Source of the DNA: Asterochloris sp. CNOR1
Taxonomy: Eukaryota > Chlorophyta > Trebouxiophyceae > Trebouxiales > Trebouxiaceae
Assembly: GCA_963969365.1 (NCBI GenBank)
Contig: OZ017763.1
Location: 558,001-622,000, forward strand
Direction: 5' to 3'
Length of the DNA stretch: 64,000 nucleotides
Shown here: piece after piece, positions 1-12,600 of the stretch
Numbering within the stretch: the first letter of the stretch is position 1
Layout: each line of letters begins with the position of its first letter
Position numbers and translations under genes: made by a program
Notes under the pieces: generated by a model
What the model saw: only the letters and a program-made list of their open reading frames with translations
Databases searched by the model: none
Told to the model about the DNA's origin: nothing

Positions 1-88
1 AAGGCTTCAATGTCACAGAGATGCACCGCAAGGGCAGACACGCACATGTCAAGAGAAGCTGCCTTATGATGCTAGTCTGTCAGGCTAA

Positions 89-1079
89 TCAGGCAGCCTG
101 TCTCATGCTTGTCAGCACGCAAGCAGGTGAAGGCGTCCATGCGCCACCCCAGTGGCCTGTGGGACAAGCATCACAGGGTAAGGTGACATCTGCCTCCAAG
201 GCCGTCCAAGCAAGTAATCCCATCACGAAGTAAGGAGTGATCGCCAGCGGCAAGCCCTGACAGCCCATGTGCAGTAGCCTGGCCACTGAGTGCACCCATA
301 GATGTCAGCGGACTCAAGCCCGCAGGCCTTGCAAGCCCACCTGCAGCAGCCGCTGCTGCGGCTGGCGCTGCCTGCTCCGCCAGCGCAGCCGCTGCAGAGG
401 TGTGCGCTGCAGCCAGCTGGCGTTCCAGATCTGCTCTGACCTGGTGCACCTTGCGGTGGCAGCTCTCCTGCAGCTCAGCCATGCGGTCTGTGTGGGACCG
501 CGCAGCTGCCTCAGCCTCTGCCTGCAGCAGCACATGCAGGGTCGAGATCAATCTGCTTCATTCCCTGTGGAACAACACAACTGAAATCTGCCTCTGCCTG
601 CAGCAGCATGAAAGCCCTCCTGCAGGCTGCCTGCAGCTCACAAAGTGAATTCACTCTGGTTCAGCTGCTGCAGTCCATCTTATGATGCTCTGCAGATATT
701 AGCGCTTCACAAGACATCTCAGCCCTGTCTCACCTGCAGCTGTGCTACCTGCTGCTCCTTGCACTCCAGCAGGGCCTGTAGCCCCGTCAGATGCTTCTGC
801 AGGGCGTCAGGTGCGGCCATGGCAGCCTGAGCAGAGGCCCTGTCTGTTGCCAGCGCACTCAGCTGGAAGGCCTCCAGCTGAGCCTTCAGGGCCAACAACA
901 TAACATGCTCACAGTGTCACTTGCAAGTCTGCTCCTATCATTGCAGCAATGCCACTGACCTGCAGGGCTGCATTTGCTTGCGACTGCAGGGCACCATGCT
1001 GCTGCAGGTGGGTCAGCTCCCCCTGCAGCTTGGCAATCAGGGCATCCTTGTCAAGGCATGCTGCCTGCCAGTCTTGCAT
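89..1079 (-). CDS. Coiled-coil protein of unknown function (tentative)
   Basis: Not recognised. A four-exon minus-strand model reads in frame: 1079-960, 907-734, 521-341 and 156-89, giving about 180 residues. Exons 1-3 are rich in Gln, Ala, Glu and Leu with heptad-like spacing (for example LIAKLQGELTHLQQ and LQALLECKEQQVAQLQ), which suggests a long coiled coil. The ATG at 1079 was chosen because the same frame has a TAA 36 bases upstream. Donors are GTCAGT, GTGAGA and GTGGGC; the acceptors of exons 3 and 4 end in CAG, that of exon 2 in GTGAG. The last exon is the weakest part, and the gene may instead continue past the left edge. A decayed copy of the exon 3 acceptor and start lies 76 bp upstream of the real one (start 597). 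The domain gives no biochemical role. The coiled coil is seen; gene structure and completeness are inferred. Confidence 0.45.
588..640 (-). repeat. Degenerate copy of the exon 3 5' edge of the coiled-coil gene
   Basis: The minus strand here repeats the acceptor and first codons found at 521 (CTGCAG then GCAGAGGC), shifted by 76 bp. The copy soon runs out of frame. It follows the window-wide pattern of exon-edge copies inside the preceding intron. Confidence 0.5.
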
Positions 1080-1166
1080 GTTGCGCAAGAAGAGCTTTGA
1101 TTGTGTCGCTTACATTCTGAGACCTATTACTACTTCGGAGGGGAATTGGGGAAGAGTCAACACCGC

Positions 1167-2272
1167 ATGAAGCGTCTGCACATCCTCTTTGCCTCTGCGG
1201 CTTTACTTGCTGCACTAGGCACCGGCTACACCCGCTACTCCCTGGCAAGCATGCAGCGAACAAAAACCCCAGGCCCTTATTATGAGGGCTCCGCAGCAAA
1301 GGATCAGCAGAGGTAACAGCAGGAGAGTTCTTCTCTGCATATTGATATTTGCAAGCTGCAGAAGCTGACCGAGCAGCTCTCAACATCAGACATATGCTTC
1401 AGTGGTGCCCTCGCGCTGACTATCATCACTGTAGCATAGTAACTCCAAGCGCTCATGCTGCAGGATACGCATCCTGAAGAGCAGCCAGAGTACTGGAGGG
1501 CAGTCCGTCACTATTGAGGAGCTGTTCCGCAAAGGCATGGAGGGATTTATCACCGACAAACAAGGCCGCCCCCCGTGAGTCCATACCAACTGCCTGGTGC
1601 ATTGTTGCAGCCCGACAACTATTGCAACTGCCTGAGAGGCGCACACTGAATGACATGTCTGTGCCTGCCACTGCAATTGCTTGCCTGGCATGCAAGGCGG
1701 CCAGATAATGGTGGTACTATTGGTTGCTGCTGCCCTGAGTGTGGGACACTGCAAACCGCAATGTGAAGCATGCTGCTAGCCAACTGGGTCTATGCTCAGC
1801 CATCTGTATAGGCAGCAGGACATCAGGTCCATTTTGCAGGCTCCACATCCACCCCAAACAAAATGAGACCTTCGTGGTTAAACAAGGTCGCATGGGCTAT
1901 CAGATCAAGGAAACTGAGGGCTTTCTTGATGTTGGTCAGACGATCACAATCCCCGCAGGTGTTCCACACACCTTCTGGAATGCCGATTTCCACCAGGACA
2001 TGCATGCACATATGCTGCTAGAGATTACTCTCACCCCTGCGCTCCATGCTGAGGAGTTCTTCAGAACAATTTGTGGCTTGGCGGTGGACTATGGCGGCAC
2101 GCTCAGAGATGTCAACAAACTACAGCTGATGCTCACAGTGGAGGAGGGTGGTGTGCGACTGGCAAACATGCCGACCGCAGCTATTCTTGCAAGCAAGTAT
2201 TTTCTAGCGCCACTGGCAAGGCTGTTGGGCTTTCAGGCATTTTACCAAGAATACTGTGGGCACTCTAAGTGA
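1167..2272 (+). CDS. Membrane-anchored cupin-domain protein
   Basis: Three exons (1167-1312, 1464-1574, 1840-2272) with consistent phases give 229 residues. Residues 1-20 form a hydrophobic segment after a basic start (MKRLHILF), likely a signal anchor or cleavable signal. The cupin core starts exactly at the exon 2/3 junction: the first motif HIHPKQNETF supplies metal ligands His88, His90 and Glu95, and the second motif PAGVPHTF supplies His129. Spacing fits the single-domain cupin_2 fold. The roughly 100 C-terminal residues after the barrel are helical and contain another hydrophobic patch (FLAPLARLLGF). Family members are dioxygenases, isomerases or sugar-binding proteins, so the substrate cannot be named from sequence. 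The start is the first ATG of an exon whose frame carries through to the stop. Introns are 151 and 265 bp with GTAACA and GTGAGT donors. Confidence 0.85.
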
Positions 2273-2795
2273 CAGTGCATCACATAGCTGTAGATTGCAT
2301 GCCCTTGATGGGCTGTAGAAGGGTATGACGGGCTTGATGTTATCAGCAAGACGGCCTTGCCTCTGTGGGAAGCCTGACAATGAAGTGTCTGCAGCACTGA
2401 AGGCCGCTTCCCCAGCTCTAAGCTCCCATAGTCTAGGGCATTGCTTGCTGGGCCAGGGCACATATCAGCACATGTGCCACCTCACATCAGCCTGCTAGGT
2501 GGCCTTAGCTCGAGTAGTGTGTGAGCTCCCCAGTCTGGGCTGTTGTTGCCAGCTCCAGGTGGATACCAACAAACTGCAGCCAGTCCCCTGCAGCAGCAAC
2601 AGCCATGGCTGCAGAGGTGGACTGTGTTGCAATCACCATGCACAACACCAACCTAGTGGCAATCGGCAGCATCATTGGTGGGTGCCTGCCTTGCCAGAGG
2701 TGCTGCTTTGAGTGCCTCCTGCTGCCACCTGTCATGCAGTTGGATGTTGGCTTGACATTGTGTCACGCACAGGGCTGCGCGCGTCAAGAGCGCCG
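2273..2795. other. Intergenic stretch, no supported gene
   Basis: Stretch between the cupin stop and the mosaic duplicate. Several open frames exist on both strands, including a plus-strand frame from 2521 to 3135 that begins at GTG rather than ATG. None has a recognisable domain or a convincing splice structure. It probably holds the cupin 3' UTR and spacer. Confidence 0.4.
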
Positions 2796-3140
2796 TCATT
2801 GCTGTGCAGATGTGCACAGTAGCTTCACCAGGGAAGCCACACACCCAGAGAGGGCTGCTCTCATCAGGCTGGGCTCCCTCAAGCCAAGAGATCTCCAGGC
2901 CTTGCTGGTCAGCAGGTCCACAACGGTGCACGCTCGCGCCAGCCTCTCGCTGCATGACACGGTGGTCAGCAGCCTGGGAGGTGTCTGTGCAGACATACCA
3001 GCACTGGACATGGCAGCCCTGCAGCAGTTTGCAGCAGCTGCTATCGCCTCTGCCTGCCGCAGCATGAAAGCCAGGAAAGCCCTCCTGCAATCTTGCATGT
3101 TGCGTATGGATTGTGTCACTTACTTTCTGAGTTGACTGAG
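2796..3140 (-). pseudogene. Mosaic duplicate of parts of the coiled-coil gene
   Basis: On the minus strand this segment resembles two separate parts of the gene at 89-1079. The stretch around 3075-3140 matches 1060-1140: both carry a TAA, a short spacer, then codons for R-N-M-Q-D followed by Trp or Cys. The stretch around 3045-3090 matches 595-640, including GGAGGGCTTTC and the GCAGAGGC after the former acceptor. The two blocks are about 420 bp apart in the original but adjacent here, so this is a rearranged copy. An open frame of about 100 residues continues from it (RNMQDCRRAFLAFML at its start) but shows no domain. It could be a young gene, an exon of an unmodelled gene, or debris; I favour debris. 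Confidence 0.35.
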
Positions 3141-3622
3141 ACCTATGCGAAGACTTGGCAGGCCTGTCATGATCAGGCAATGTGCTTGCCACAGGTAAAG
3201 AAGCTTCCACAGCCATTCAGCGTTGTCCCCTCAGTTCACTGATCATCCCGAGGTCAGTCATAATCTCTCTGAAAGCTCTGCAGACACAAATTCCTGTCTG
3301 AATTTTGCTGCTGCATGCTCAGGTCAAAAAAGCCTTGTGCACTCCACACACAGATTGGTCTTCTTTGATCCATTCCTCAACCATGCCGTGCAGGGCACTG
3401 ACAAGCCCCCCACCATGTCTGGCCTGGACAAGTTGATGCACGTAAGGCACTGCTGAGAGCAGGCAGTGCTTGGCTCCTCAGTGACATCCTGGACCAGCAG
3501 TGCTCCTCTTATGCCGGCCATGCAGTGGTCCCTTTTGCGTACTGCTAGTGGGGGTGCCCTGCCCACTCAGCCCTGACAGTCTGCACAGCCGACCAGCGCA
3601 GCTGAAGAGGTCCGCACATTTT

Positions 3623-6600
3623 ATGGCTGCCCTGGCTGTGGGTGAGAGAGATGACAGCCGGCCTCCAACACTCCGTCCCAGCTTCTGGATGGTGCCCTGC
3701 TGCCCTGACTGCAGGTCAGGCGCCCTGCAGATGGCCAGACCCCACCAGACTGCCTGGGCCGTTTCCTGTGCACCAAGTCCTCCTGGCGGGGCAGCTACAG
3801 GCGCATCGTGGGACTAACACCCACAGCTGTCTTCACGCAGCACCCTGAGTCGCTGTCAGTCACAAACAGCTGGTCCTTTGTGGGGGATCCTGACATTGAT
3901 GGCGTGGCTGTCAGCAGCAGCGATCCTGAGGAGTTCACCATCTCTGCCCGCCAAGATGGCAAGGTGAGCATGCATGGCAACACGTCTGAGGCAACTCAGA
4001 GCAGCCCACTCTGCCCGTCCAGCAGGCATTTCTGTAGCGTGGCACTTCATTGCATCCTGCTGTCTGTTTGATTGCTCTGATGGCATGACACCATCTCTGC
4101 CTGTGCTTTTAAGGTGGTGCTGGCAACTTCCCTTCTCACCCTTCTTGGTGTCACATTGCCTCAGCTGACCTCAGAAGTTCGGCATTCCCCTGCAGAGTCG
4201 CTACAAGCCATCTAAATTCAGTTGCTGTCAGCGAGCTGCTCTGCTCACCCTGCTTTATCAAGGCATGGCTGAAGCAGCTGCCCACAGGAACTGCAGCATT
4301 GCAGCCAAAGTCATGGGGTGAGTGGTCGCCTCTGCTGTCTGGTGCAGCTTGATGGGGTCTCCTATGTGTGCTGAGGGGTCACCCACCACGATGAAGCTGT
4401 GAGGGTCATGCCAGCCTGTCCTGGAGGTCTGTGCCAGCCTGCCAACTCATGCTGATGTTGGCAAGCTTGCCTAAGCCTGCTTTGCTGACGTTGTGGCTGC
4501 TCAGCAGTATGCAACAGAGAAAGTGTAGCGGACTTATGGTAGCGCCGATCATGGTGCTGCCTGTGGCTGCTTGCGCTGCCGCCTGCCTGGCCAACTGCAG
4601 CCGGTGCACTTGGGAAGGAGGGACGACAGTCGTGCTGGCCCCCTGCTGCAGGACACCTGACCTGTTTGCCGGGCACAAGCTGCGCAAGGGGAGCTGGGTG
4701 GCTGTCAGGATGCGCATCACAGCATTCGCAGTGGAGAGACTGGATGCTGCAGGTGGGACTCTCTGTCCAGCAAGGCAGCTCATGCTGGCTGCAGAGAGGC
4801 TCCACTGAGCGATAGGGGAGGCTGGATGGCTGTCAGGCTGCCCATCAGAGCACATGCAGTCAAGGAGCTGCATGCTCTTGGTGGTCCTACTGCACAGCAG
4901 TCACTGCATGCACACCATCGCTGGCTTGAAGGATGTTGCTGAGGCCACAGTTTGGGGATCGCTTGCAGGCTGTGTGCAGTTACCTGGCACAATGTTGCAG
5001 GATGCAACCAAGCTAGGCCCGTAAGAACCACCAAACGTCTGGCACATGCCCACCTGAGAGCAGGCCCAGAACGTAGACAGGCCGCTGCACCAGGCATACC
5101 AGGCGCTGCAGCTGTACACGCGGGCTGGCTTTCACACTTCAGGAAACCAGCTTGGTGTCACACAGAAGGAGTGCTGGGGGTTGCAGGGCTGGTCAAGTGG
5201 CGCCTCGAGTACCGCCATGCAGCCTCCCCTGCAGCTCGCCTCCTGCAGCCCCGCAGCAGCGACCCAGTGGGGGTGTTCGCTCTGCTGGGGCGTGTTGGGC
5301 GCAGCCCCCGGGTGTTTGCCTTCAGGGACCGCGAGCAGCTGCTGCGCCAGATGGTGGCAGCAGGCAGCAAAAAGATGGGGCTGGCCCTTACTGGTGAGGC
5401 CTGCACTGTTTGCAGCGCGTAGGTCTGATTCCAAGAGAATGGGGCAGGGGCACGCATAACACCGTGAGCTCCTTGCTGTCCTACACCTGAATTCATGATC
5501 AGGATCCACGTTCACAGCCTGCTGTTGGACAAATTAGGCTCGACTGCAAGCTGGCAAGCTGCTTCAGCTGTAAACAGCTGGCACTGAGCTCAGTGAGCAT
5601 TGCTGTATGCTACCCTGCAGTTGACTCCCAGGCGCGCCTGCATGCTGGCGAGCTGGTCGAGGCAGTGGCCAGCGCTGAGCGGGAGAGGGCAGCTGTCCCA
5701 GAGGAGGCTCCCTCAGGGGAGTGGGAGGTCCATCGGGTGCGGCCTCAGCTGGATGCAGCTGATCAGAAGGCTGGCGGCCAGGACAGCCAGGCAAGTCAGG
5801 CTGCCATCTGGGCTTGCAGGGTTATGGTGCTGGTATGCACAGAAGTGAGTCACTCCATCCAGCCGATGCAAATGAGGCATGCATTGCCTTCATATGAGTG
5901 GGTGCACAGGCAGCCACTTGCCTTGTGGCAGTCCAGAACTCAGTCAAGCATCATCTGCAGCCTCAAGGAGGCTTGTTGCTCTTGGTGTCCCTTGACGACT
6001 GCCTGCAGCCTGCACATCACACAGAACCCACCAGGACTTGCCTCCCGGTGCTCACAACAGGACAGCTAACAGAGTGGTCCACAGACACACACATTGCGGC
6101 GGACAATCCACTAACAGTGCCGCCTGCCTGCAGGCGGCCAACACTACAGGGCCCAACCAGATGTGCTCACCTCTGCAGCCCAGCTGGAGCGCCGCTGATG
6201 CCCACAGTCCTTCACAGATCTCACTTGCAGTGCAGGGGTCTGACGCTGCACCCCTCACCCAGGCTCGCCGCCTGGTGCTGACCTCTGCAGCCCTGCTGGA
6301 GCGCCGCACAGACACATACGAGGTGGCAGAGCGCCGACCCTTGGCAGGGGTGGCTGCCCTTGTGCGCTTCCTGGATGAGCCACAGTGCCTTGCCCTGGAA
6401 TGGACAGATGGGGCCCTGCCAGCCGTGTATCTGTCACCAGCACGGGAGAGTCTGCTGGCAGCAGTCCTGGACGCTGCTCAGGTGGGACATTTCAGCATCC
6501 CCTTTTGCCTGCTGGTTGCAATTCCTGGCTTCCGCTTACTGGCCCTGTGCAGGACTGCAGCCTGCGTCATGGCTGCATGCCAGCTCTTGTGATGCCAGCT

Positions 6601-9600
6601 ATGCCCGCCCTTGTAGCCCCTTCACCCTTCGCTCTGGAGGGGCCCACTGGCGGCCAATGGTCAACTCCACTGCCATCCAGGTGGCGGCAGGGCGCCCCAT
6701 CCCTGTGCTGCCCCACCCAATCCCAGCCGGATTCACCATCCTGGCAAATCGCCCAGAGCCAGGCACGTCGCTGCCGGTCCACTTTGACCCAGAGCTGGAA
6801 AAGCTGAGCCTGGTACACCTGGCTGCCGCCTGCAAGGAGGCCTCAGCTGCTCTCAGCAGGGAAGGGACCCCAGCAGCCGCCGGCAGCGGCACCGGCGTGC
6901 CCTTTGGTGGGTGCAGCTTGCAGGTGTCACACATGCTATGTACTTGAGCTGGCCCCCCTGTGTCCTGATCGATGAGCTGGCATGCTGACAGCTTGAACCT
7001 CACAGCTGCTTATTGAATATTGTGCATTGGGTGACATAGCTGCCAAGGGTCCCTGTTCAAACATCATCAATGACTGACAGGTTGCAAATGGGAGCTTATT
7101 GCTCAGGAGGCAGTCCTCCAGCAAGCTGTGCTGAAGCTGGCAGCAAACTACAGCTTATGCATCAATACCAACTCTGCAGCTCCGGCTCAGTGCAGCGCAA
7201 ACAGGAATCAGGGAGGTCAATGTGTGCTCTGCAGATAGCCATGGGGCCAGCGACAGCAGCTCTCTTGCAGCACCATAGCGCGCAGCATCACCGCCCTGCA
7301 GGCATCAAGGTGCATCTCCCATGCCAGTCGGCAGCTTTCAAAGCCTGACATACATTGTCTGCAGGCAGCCCTCCTGGTAGCTCTGCCCTGGTCATGGCCA
7401 GTGTTGACAGTAGCACCGCCGGCAGCATGGCTGGCAGCTTGGAGGAGGAAGGCCCCACGCGAGCGTCCCTGGATGGGGACAGCCATGTCACCAGCCCGGG
7501 TGGGTGGTCACCTCCCCTTTGTGTAGTCATGTCAGGGTCATGGCACCAGCCTGGCGGTCGACACCCTTTTTACAGTTTGGTTACTATGGTCGGCAGGACA
7601 GCCTCCAGGATGAGAACAGAGGAGCCCAGATGTTCATGATCGCCTGTTGTGTACAACCCTTTTGCTTCTGTGCATCTACGTTGAAGTTGCACATGTGATG
7701 GCTGCATCATGGTGGCCATCGCATGGCAGCATAGCTGCCTCACCAATACGACAGTTAGGCTTCGGCATTGATGATTTGGTGCTTCTGCTGGCAGAAGCTG
7801 CTCCAACTAACTAATTAATTAGCTTGGGACTGCTTCATGCAGACCCTGCTGGAGGCCGCAGGGGGACAGGAGTCAATGCAGCTGTTGAGAGGGCAAGGGC
7901 CTCCTTTCAGGTCAGCCCAGCAGTAGTAGCGTCTGCGATGGCTGTAAAGCTGCTGCATTTGCAGGGCTTATGCCGCAATCATGGGGCTGCTGCTGACGTC
8001 TGCCGCCTTGGAGAAATCCTCAATGCTGCTTGGCCCTATGCTACTGCCTGCAGTCTCGACGTGCACTTCGGCAATCCTTCCATCCTGCTGTTTGCAAGCC
8101 TACTACCAGATTGTGCCACCCTGCTGTTCCGTTTGCAGGATGCCAGAGTTGCTGCACAGGCCAGAAGGGCAGCTGGCGGGCCCCAGACTCCCCTGCAGGC
8201 CATGCTGCAGCGTCCTCTGCAGGCAAGTGTTGTAGCCGTACTTATAGCTCTGCACAAGGTGTTCGCTCTGCTGTGCCCTGCTGCGGTGCTCGTTGCTGAC
8301 TCATGTACAAGCAGAAAATTCGTGACTTCATGAAGTCCCAGAGGGGTGAATTCCAGTGACTATATGCAGGTGGACGACAGTGTGGGCTTCCTGCGGCAGC
8401 GCATCCAGGAGTTCAATGCCTGCATCCCCTATGCAGGTAGGCTTTTCTGAGCAGTCTCCTCAGGGCATGGCAGCAAGAGGACTTGGCAACAATCGGTCTC
8501 TTACCAAGGCCTCTTGTATCAAAGGATGTTGCTGACCACTCATAGGACATGTTGAAGTATTCAGGACAAGTTCTCAAAATGAGGTCAGGGACCAGCGGCT
8601 TCTGCCCTGGTCTGAATAGAGGGAGTCGTGTTCCAATGTGCCTCCTTGTCAATGCGGCCGCGTAACCAACAGCTAGATAACGCAAAAGGCTGGCAGCAGC
8701 AAATCAATGCAATTCAATTCGTATGGCAGCACTCGGCCGCTGCACCGCTCAGCATCTGTACAGCCCATCTATTGGCAATATGCAGCAGAAACAGCTGCCT
8801 GTGCAGGGTGCTGAGGCTTGCACCAATGACTGCCTCATGCCAGATTGTGCAAGAATTCATGGCAGATCCAGCTCTGTTGTGGTGCCTATGCAGGCGTGTC
8901 TGCAGGCGCACGGGTGGACGAGGGGTGCCTCACCACCCTACTGGCACTGCTGCCAGCCTCCGCCAGCAACCTCAAATTGCCCCCACCTACTGGCCTGGAG
9001 GCTGTGCAGTACATTGCCGTGCTGCAGTGCCTGCAGCGGCTTGCAGCGTGCACCACAAACGCGGGAGTGATTGCTGCTGCCCAAGGTGAGAGAGGTGCCG
9101 ACTGCTATGATGACAGCACAGTCAGTGCATGCTGATGAGATGATGTCAGGGCCCCACAAAAGAGATGTGGCAGCGGTCATCGCTGCTGCTGTGATGACGC
9201 CATTGCCAAATGCATGTTGAGTGGCCTCTGTAATGGCCCCACAAGAAGCCTCTGGAAGTGAAGATGTGGATGTATGCTGAAGCAATCTGATCTCGAAATA
9301 CACACTGCAAAGCCATAACAAGATGCCTTGCTTTGGAATATGATCTGCGCTGACGCTGGCTTGCCTGCCAGCCACCAGAGTGTGCAGCCACCTCCAGATG
9401 CAGGCCAGCAGACGCCCATTATTCTGCAGCAGTGCCGTCAGTAGCAGCTTTGTGCTGTGATGGTGTACTCTTCTGCACCCTGTGCCGCATATGGACATAT
9501 ACATGTCTCCCTTGCCAGGTAGGGCGGGGCGCCAGAGCCTGTGTCGCCCTGTCCTGTAGATAGATTTGTTAAATGGCTGACATCCCTCTGCCATGCAGGC

Positions 9601-12600
9601 TGGGGCACAAGAGCCTCTGCTGCCCTGTCCTGCAGCCCCATCTCATCCTCTCAAGTGGCGTTTGCTTGTGCTGTGCTGCAGGCCGCGGCGCCAGGATTTT
9701 TGCCGCTCTCTCCAGCGGGCACGATCATGTGGCAGCCGAGGCAGCCAGGCTGCTGCTGCGCCTGTGGGCGCCGGGAGCAGCGCGGTCAGGGTCCAGCGCC
9801 GGACATACACCTGAGGTGGACCCTGCAACTCTGGCCATCTGTGAAGATGGGGCTGCTGCCAGGCGCGCTAAGACCAGCCTGCTGGGCCTGGCGGGCAGGT
9901 GGGCTTCGGATCTACACTGCCATGAGGCTTGACTGCATGGAGAGTCTATGGGATCCAGGGCAGCAGGCAGCAGCGTGTGTGCAACTGTCATGTGTGCAAG
10001 TGTCTCGTGCATTGTGCGGACTGCAGCTGGGGTGACCGACAGGCAGATGGAGTGAGCTTCACAAGTACAGCCAATGCCCTGCTGCACAGCAGGTCACTGA
10101 GCATGCAGCACTGCCCGGCTTGGTGTGCGGGTTTCTGGGCTTTTGCTGCCATGAGGGATTAAACTTGAAATGACAGTCCACGCCAGCTGGCAGCAACAGC
10201 ATCTGCAGAATTTCATTTTCACCACAGCTGCTGTGGTGCCCAAAGAGCGCAAAGAGCCAACTTCCTGCATTGCAGAGCAGACGACTCAGCAGAGGGGCAG
10301 AGCGTCCCCATTGCCTGCAGGCATGTCGCAGTGATGGAAGCGCTCCACTTGCTGGCTGTGCAGGGTAGAGTGCCTTCCAAGCTGAGGGGCGCCCATGCCA
10401 GCTTGAAGAGTCGCACAGACCATGTCACTGCCTGCAGGCCTACTTTGCTGATGGGGGTGCTTCAGGCGGAGAGGCCGCCCAGCGCGCTGACAGTGATGAC
10501 AGCAACTGAGGCAGTTGCGGCCGTTGTGTGTGACCCTGGGGCCCGGGAGACGGACCCTATCATCCTGTCAGCCGTACTCCAGGTCAGCTGTATGTGTCCT
10601 CAGTTCTTTGAGACGTGCAAAGGAGATCAACTCCAATAGCCCTCTCAGCCATGCTCCAGATAAGCTGGTGGAGGAGAGCTGGCATGCAGTGGCAGCTGTG
10701 AGTTCAACACCCCTCCCCCCCTTCTTGAATAAAATGTGATTGGAGGCTGCAACGGCAGCCGACTGCATTTATGGCACAATGCAGCAGGCAGGCAGCTTGC
10801 TGACGTGGTTCTGCAGACTTAGTGCCACCTGCAGAGGGCAGTGTACCAGCGGATAGACTGGCTGGGCAATGGCTCAACGGCTTTGACAACCCAGCAGGCT
10901 GCTTGCTGACATTACATGCTGGCGCTCGTCTGCAGCAGGCAGCTGCACAGGCAGCGTGCCCCTCAGATTGCTGCACTCTGCATCAAGCAGGTTCCTCACT
11001 GCTGCCTCTGCAGGAGGCAGCTGTGCTGGGGAGACCCCTCTTCAGCCTGTTCAGCCACGCGGCTGCCAGGGTGCAGGACTGCGCAGCTTTGATTATGCGG
11101 GCAGTAGCGCAGGGTGGTGCCACCGCAGCAGCGCCCATGCGCGAGGCTGCTCTCAAGGAGGGCGCCATGCTGCACCACCTGCTGACGGCTACCAGTGGAC
11201 AGGTGAACCACATAGCAAGTGCTGCCAGTGGACAGGTGAACCACAGAGTAATAGCTGCCAGTGGTCAACCACAGAGCAAGGCTTCAAGGTCTGCTCAATT
11301 GGCAGCATGCCTGAAGCCAGCAGTCAACATTCTACCGCAACATCATTGCTCCTGGCTGTGCTGCATTATGTGCTGATGACAACCATTGGACAGGTGGGTG
11401 AAAGCTTCAGGGCCCTTTTTTGCACCAAGACTTGCACTGCACACCTGATAGTGTATTTAGCAGCTGTTGATGTGCACTACTGACATTTGTGGTGCTCAAC
11501 TGCTTGATGGTGCCCACAAGGTGGGCGACATGCTGCACCACCTGCTTGCCGCTACCAGCAGTCAGGTGAAGTGCACCTCTGGGGTCTGCACAACGCTTGA
11601 GACGGCCCTGTGCAGGATGCTGCCCGCAGTTCTGGCACCTTTTTGCACCTTGCGGCAATGGTCACAGTTGTCCAAAGGAGCACAGCTGTGTCATGGTTGC
11701 ACCCTCTGTCCAGCAAAGCAACCAGCACTCCCATGAAGGGCTCAGAAGCTCTCACACAGAGGAGTGCAGCCTCCAGAGATGCAGCCATTGCTGTGCATGG
11801 TCATCTACCTCATCCAGCAGGCAGTCTTGTGCTGCAGGGCCCCAGAGCGAGGCTGAGCCAGGACCTGGTGGGCCTGTGGGCAGACGAGTATGGGCCAGCT
11901 CTGGCGCTGCTGCGGCGCTTGCTGCCACCTGGGCTCATGCGCTACCTGAATGTCAGGCAGGAGCAGCCTGCACAGGCGCAGGTGGGTGTAGCATTGCTGA
12001 TTGCCTGTACGTTGCCCACGCTATTCAGGCTGCCTGGCAGTGTGTGTATACTGGCAAAAGTGCTTGCAACATCACTGCCAAGTCAGCTTTTGATGACTCT
12101 TGGGAGCACTTTGCTGCTTTGCCTACACGTATGTATAAGAACGTCCCTCAAGGCACTGAGGGAGGGTGGAGTTGACACAGTCTCTCCGGCCGTGTCCTCA
12201 CTCTGCTGACGGCAAGCTCACTTATTAGCATAATGTTGCTTGGACACTCATGCCCAACCTGCAGAGGCCACTGATGTCCATCAGCAACTCCCCCAGCCTG
12301 CCGGTCCCTCTGCTACAGCAGCTGCCAAGCCCGACAGCTCAGCGTAAGTACCTCCTCGCTCGATACAGGGAGCAATTCTTGCTTTGAATGCATGCTACAT
12401 GGCTGCTTGTGCAAACACTCGTTTCCACAGCTGCCTCCTCTGCTTGAACATGTCATGTCTGTTTGATACCTGCCATGTGGTGTGCAACCCGCTTAAGTCA
12501 CCCATTTGAACGACCTCTGGCTGTCAACAACATCCTGCCTAGCATTGACAGCAGTGCCTTGGTCTCCTCCTGCCTGCCAGCAATGCACCTGGTCTCTCTG

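Noticed and set aside
2521-3135. 204-codon plus-strand open frame
   Set aside because: It begins at GTG, has no recognisable domain, is Cys-rich in its first half, and its end is the antisense of the duplicated coiled-coil segment.
10365-10437. Possible 73-bp intron inside RME-8 exon 15
   Set aside because: Splicing it would shift the frame into a stop; reading straight through keeps the frame open to the conserved block.
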